From Dehalococcoidia bacterium UBA1151 (GTDB taxonomy: Bacteria; Chloroflexota; Dehalococcoidia; Lucifugimonadales; Lucifugimonadaceae), in NCBI GenBank assembly GCA_002311865.1, contig DBZV01000049.1:20590-26674 (forward strand): DNA of 6,085 nt, in the 5' to 3' direction. Shown one piece after another: positions 5,218 through 6,085 of this stretch. The position numbers and the translations under genes are program-made. The notes beneath the pieces are model-generated. The model ran no database searches and was not told the origin of the DNA. It worked only from the letters and a program-made list of their open reading frames with translations. The stretch's first letter is position 1. Each line of letters begins with the position of its first letter.

Positions 5218-6057
5218 TCACTCGACCGGTATCTGCTCAATACCAGCCAGTCCCACCGCCGTTACAGAGTGCGCCGCAGCACGGGTGGCGAAAACGGCAC
5301 TGTCGATTGCGTCGGCGGTCTGTCTAATTCGTATTAGATATGCCGCAGCCCAAACATCGCCTGCGCCGGTCGGATCGATCTCCACCACAGGCAACACTGG
5401 AATATCAGTCCAAACGCCATCAACGTAGATCCCAACGCCTTCACTGCCTCTGGTCTGTGCGACGACGCGGGCTGCGCTCGACCAGGCCTCAGCCTGAGCA
5501 ATATCGAGCTCGCGCGCAGAAACCACAGCGATCTCTATTTTTCGCTCCATCATCGGCGGCTCAATCGCAGACGTTGAGACATTCCCGTGGCGATCCCAAC
5601 TGCGAAGGAAGCCTTGCAATATTGTCCCGGTGATCGAGTCAGGGAACCACGCAAGTGACTCAAGCTCTACCTCACGAACCAGCGGACAAATTAGCGCGAT
5701 ATCAGGACTCCGAAGATTGTCTGGAATATCGCCAATCCCAATTCCACTGGCTATTGCAGATAGTGTTTGAGATCTCTCACCAGACGAGTAGTCGTTTCCA
5801 AATGTTGTCGTCTGGTCTGATGGAACGTTGACAACATTCACACCGGGCAACAGCGACTGTAACTCTCCCGGATCGTCGGTGGATGTAATGATCGATGCGC
5901 TTAGTCCATAATGCCGCGCAGTGGCGCCAGCGAAACTCACCGCGCCGCCGATCCTCGGCGGGAGTGTCTCTCCGGAGGCGAGGGTGGTTACATCGCGGGT
6001 AGAGTGCCCCACCGCAACGAACGTTCCTGAGGGCGTATGTCTGCGACCCTCTGGCAT
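5218..6057 (-). CDS. PfkB/ribokinase-family carbohydrate kinase, possibly cyclitol (inositol)-kinase-like
   Basis: The 279-residue protein should phosphorylate a sugar, cyclitol or nucleoside with ATP in the cytoplasm. The substrate-side glycine pair is in RIGGAVSFAG (35-44), followed by TARHYGL (46-52) as is usual in the family. The C-terminal PfkB signature is DPTGAGDVWAAAY (228-240), with D234 as catalytic base and the GAG as anion hole. TRGSEGVGIYVDG (202-214) is the typical nucleotide-side strand, and E183 in SARELD stands where the NXXE magnesium motif is expected, in reduced form. The segment ILQGFLRSWDRHGNV (146-160) is of a type I associate with the plant and archaeal inositol-kinase-like branch, from memory only. 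Residues 75-110 (the lid side) are short and polar. ATG 6057 is preceded by AAGGAG at six bases, a confident start. It is 115 bases ahead of the protease gene on the same strand. Family sure, substrate unknown. Confidence 0.92.
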   Translation of the reverse strand: MPEGRRHTPSGTFVAVGHSTRDVTTLASGETLPPRIGGAVSFAGATARHYGLSASIITSTDDPGELQSLLPGVNVVNVPSDQTTTFGNDYSSGERSQTLSAIASGIGIGDIPDNLRSPDIALICPLVREVELESLAWFPDSITGTILQGFLRSWDRHGNVSTSAIEPPMMERKIEIAVVSARELDIAQAEAWSSAARVVAQTRGSEGVGIYVDGVWTDIPVLPVVEIDPTGAGDVWAAAYLIRIRQTADAIDSAVFATRAAAHSVTAVGLAGIEQIPVE

Positions 6058-6063
6058 TGCGCG

Positions 6064-6069
6064 CTCCTT
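6064..6069 (-). promoter_or_regulatory. Shine-Dalgarno of the PfkB kinase gene
   Basis: AAGGAG on the - strand, separated by six bases (GCGCGCA region) from the ATG at 6057-6055. It is the clearest ribosome site in the window and fixes the kinase start. It also gives a reference spacing for judging the other starts. Confidence 0.75.
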
Positions 6070-6085
6070 GCCCGCGGCCGATTGG

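Noticed and set aside
5340..5633. 97-codon + strand frame antisense to the kinase
   Set aside because: Arginine/glutamine-rich shadow translation without any domain; the kinase frame is intact across it.
1..6085. CRISPR arrays, tRNA genes, insertion sequences, defence islands
   Set aside because: Read for direct repeats with regular spacers, cloverleaf-like segments, transposase motifs and known defence domains; none seen. The methyltransferase alone is not evidence of a defence system.

Overview
The window looks like a compact, moderately GC-rich bacterial chromosome segment. It carries the end of one gene and one complete gene on the + strand, facing a block of five genes on the - strand. 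Gene content (CCG-type Fe-S oxidoreductase, acyl-CoA ligase, crotonases, a PDZ-less HtrA-type protease, an inositol-kinase-like PfkB protein, an orphan-looking N4/N6 DNA methyltransferase) would fit a free-living heterotroph of the Chloroflexota (Dehalococcoidia/SAR202-like) type. That assignment is an impression from gene style, not a demonstrated placement. No tRNA, rRNA, CRISPR array, insertion sequence or phage gene was seen.

Region 1-356 (+) is the C-terminal end of a CCG-domain iron-sulfur oxidoreductase, cut by the window edge. Region 406-1320 (+) is a complete beta-class-order DNA methyltransferase (SPPY catalytic motif first, SAM-binding DPFIGTG motif last), with no restriction gene beside it. 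It starts directly behind a short hairpin, without an obvious Shine-Dalgarno sequence. A small symmetric hairpin at 1325-1344 lies in the 39-base gap where this gene meets the - strand block.

Region 1360-5102 (-) reads, in order of transcription: HtrA-like serine protease, a degenerate crotonase, a catalytically intact crotonase, and an AMP-forming acyl-CoA ligase. All junctions overlap (8 bases, 4 bases, then either 37 bases or a CTGA fusion depending on the ligase start), so the four genes are very probably one translationally coupled operon. Ligase plus crotonase chemistry suggests CoA activation of a carboxylic acid followed by hydration or isomerisation of the acyl-CoA. The substrate cannot be read from the sequence, and no acyl-CoA dehydrogenase, 3-hydroxyacyl-CoA dehydrogenase or thiolase is present here.

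Region 5218-6057 (-) is a PfkB-family sugar or cyclitol kinase with a good Shine-Dalgarno, separated from the protease by 115 bases. It may be the upstream member of the same transcription unit or an independent gene.

The most notable points are the side-by-side crotonases with apparently complementary losses (one lacks active-site parts, the other lacks the usual C-terminal tail), a trypsin-fold protease with a full triad but no visible export signal heading a CoA operon, and a likely non-standard CTG start for the ligase.
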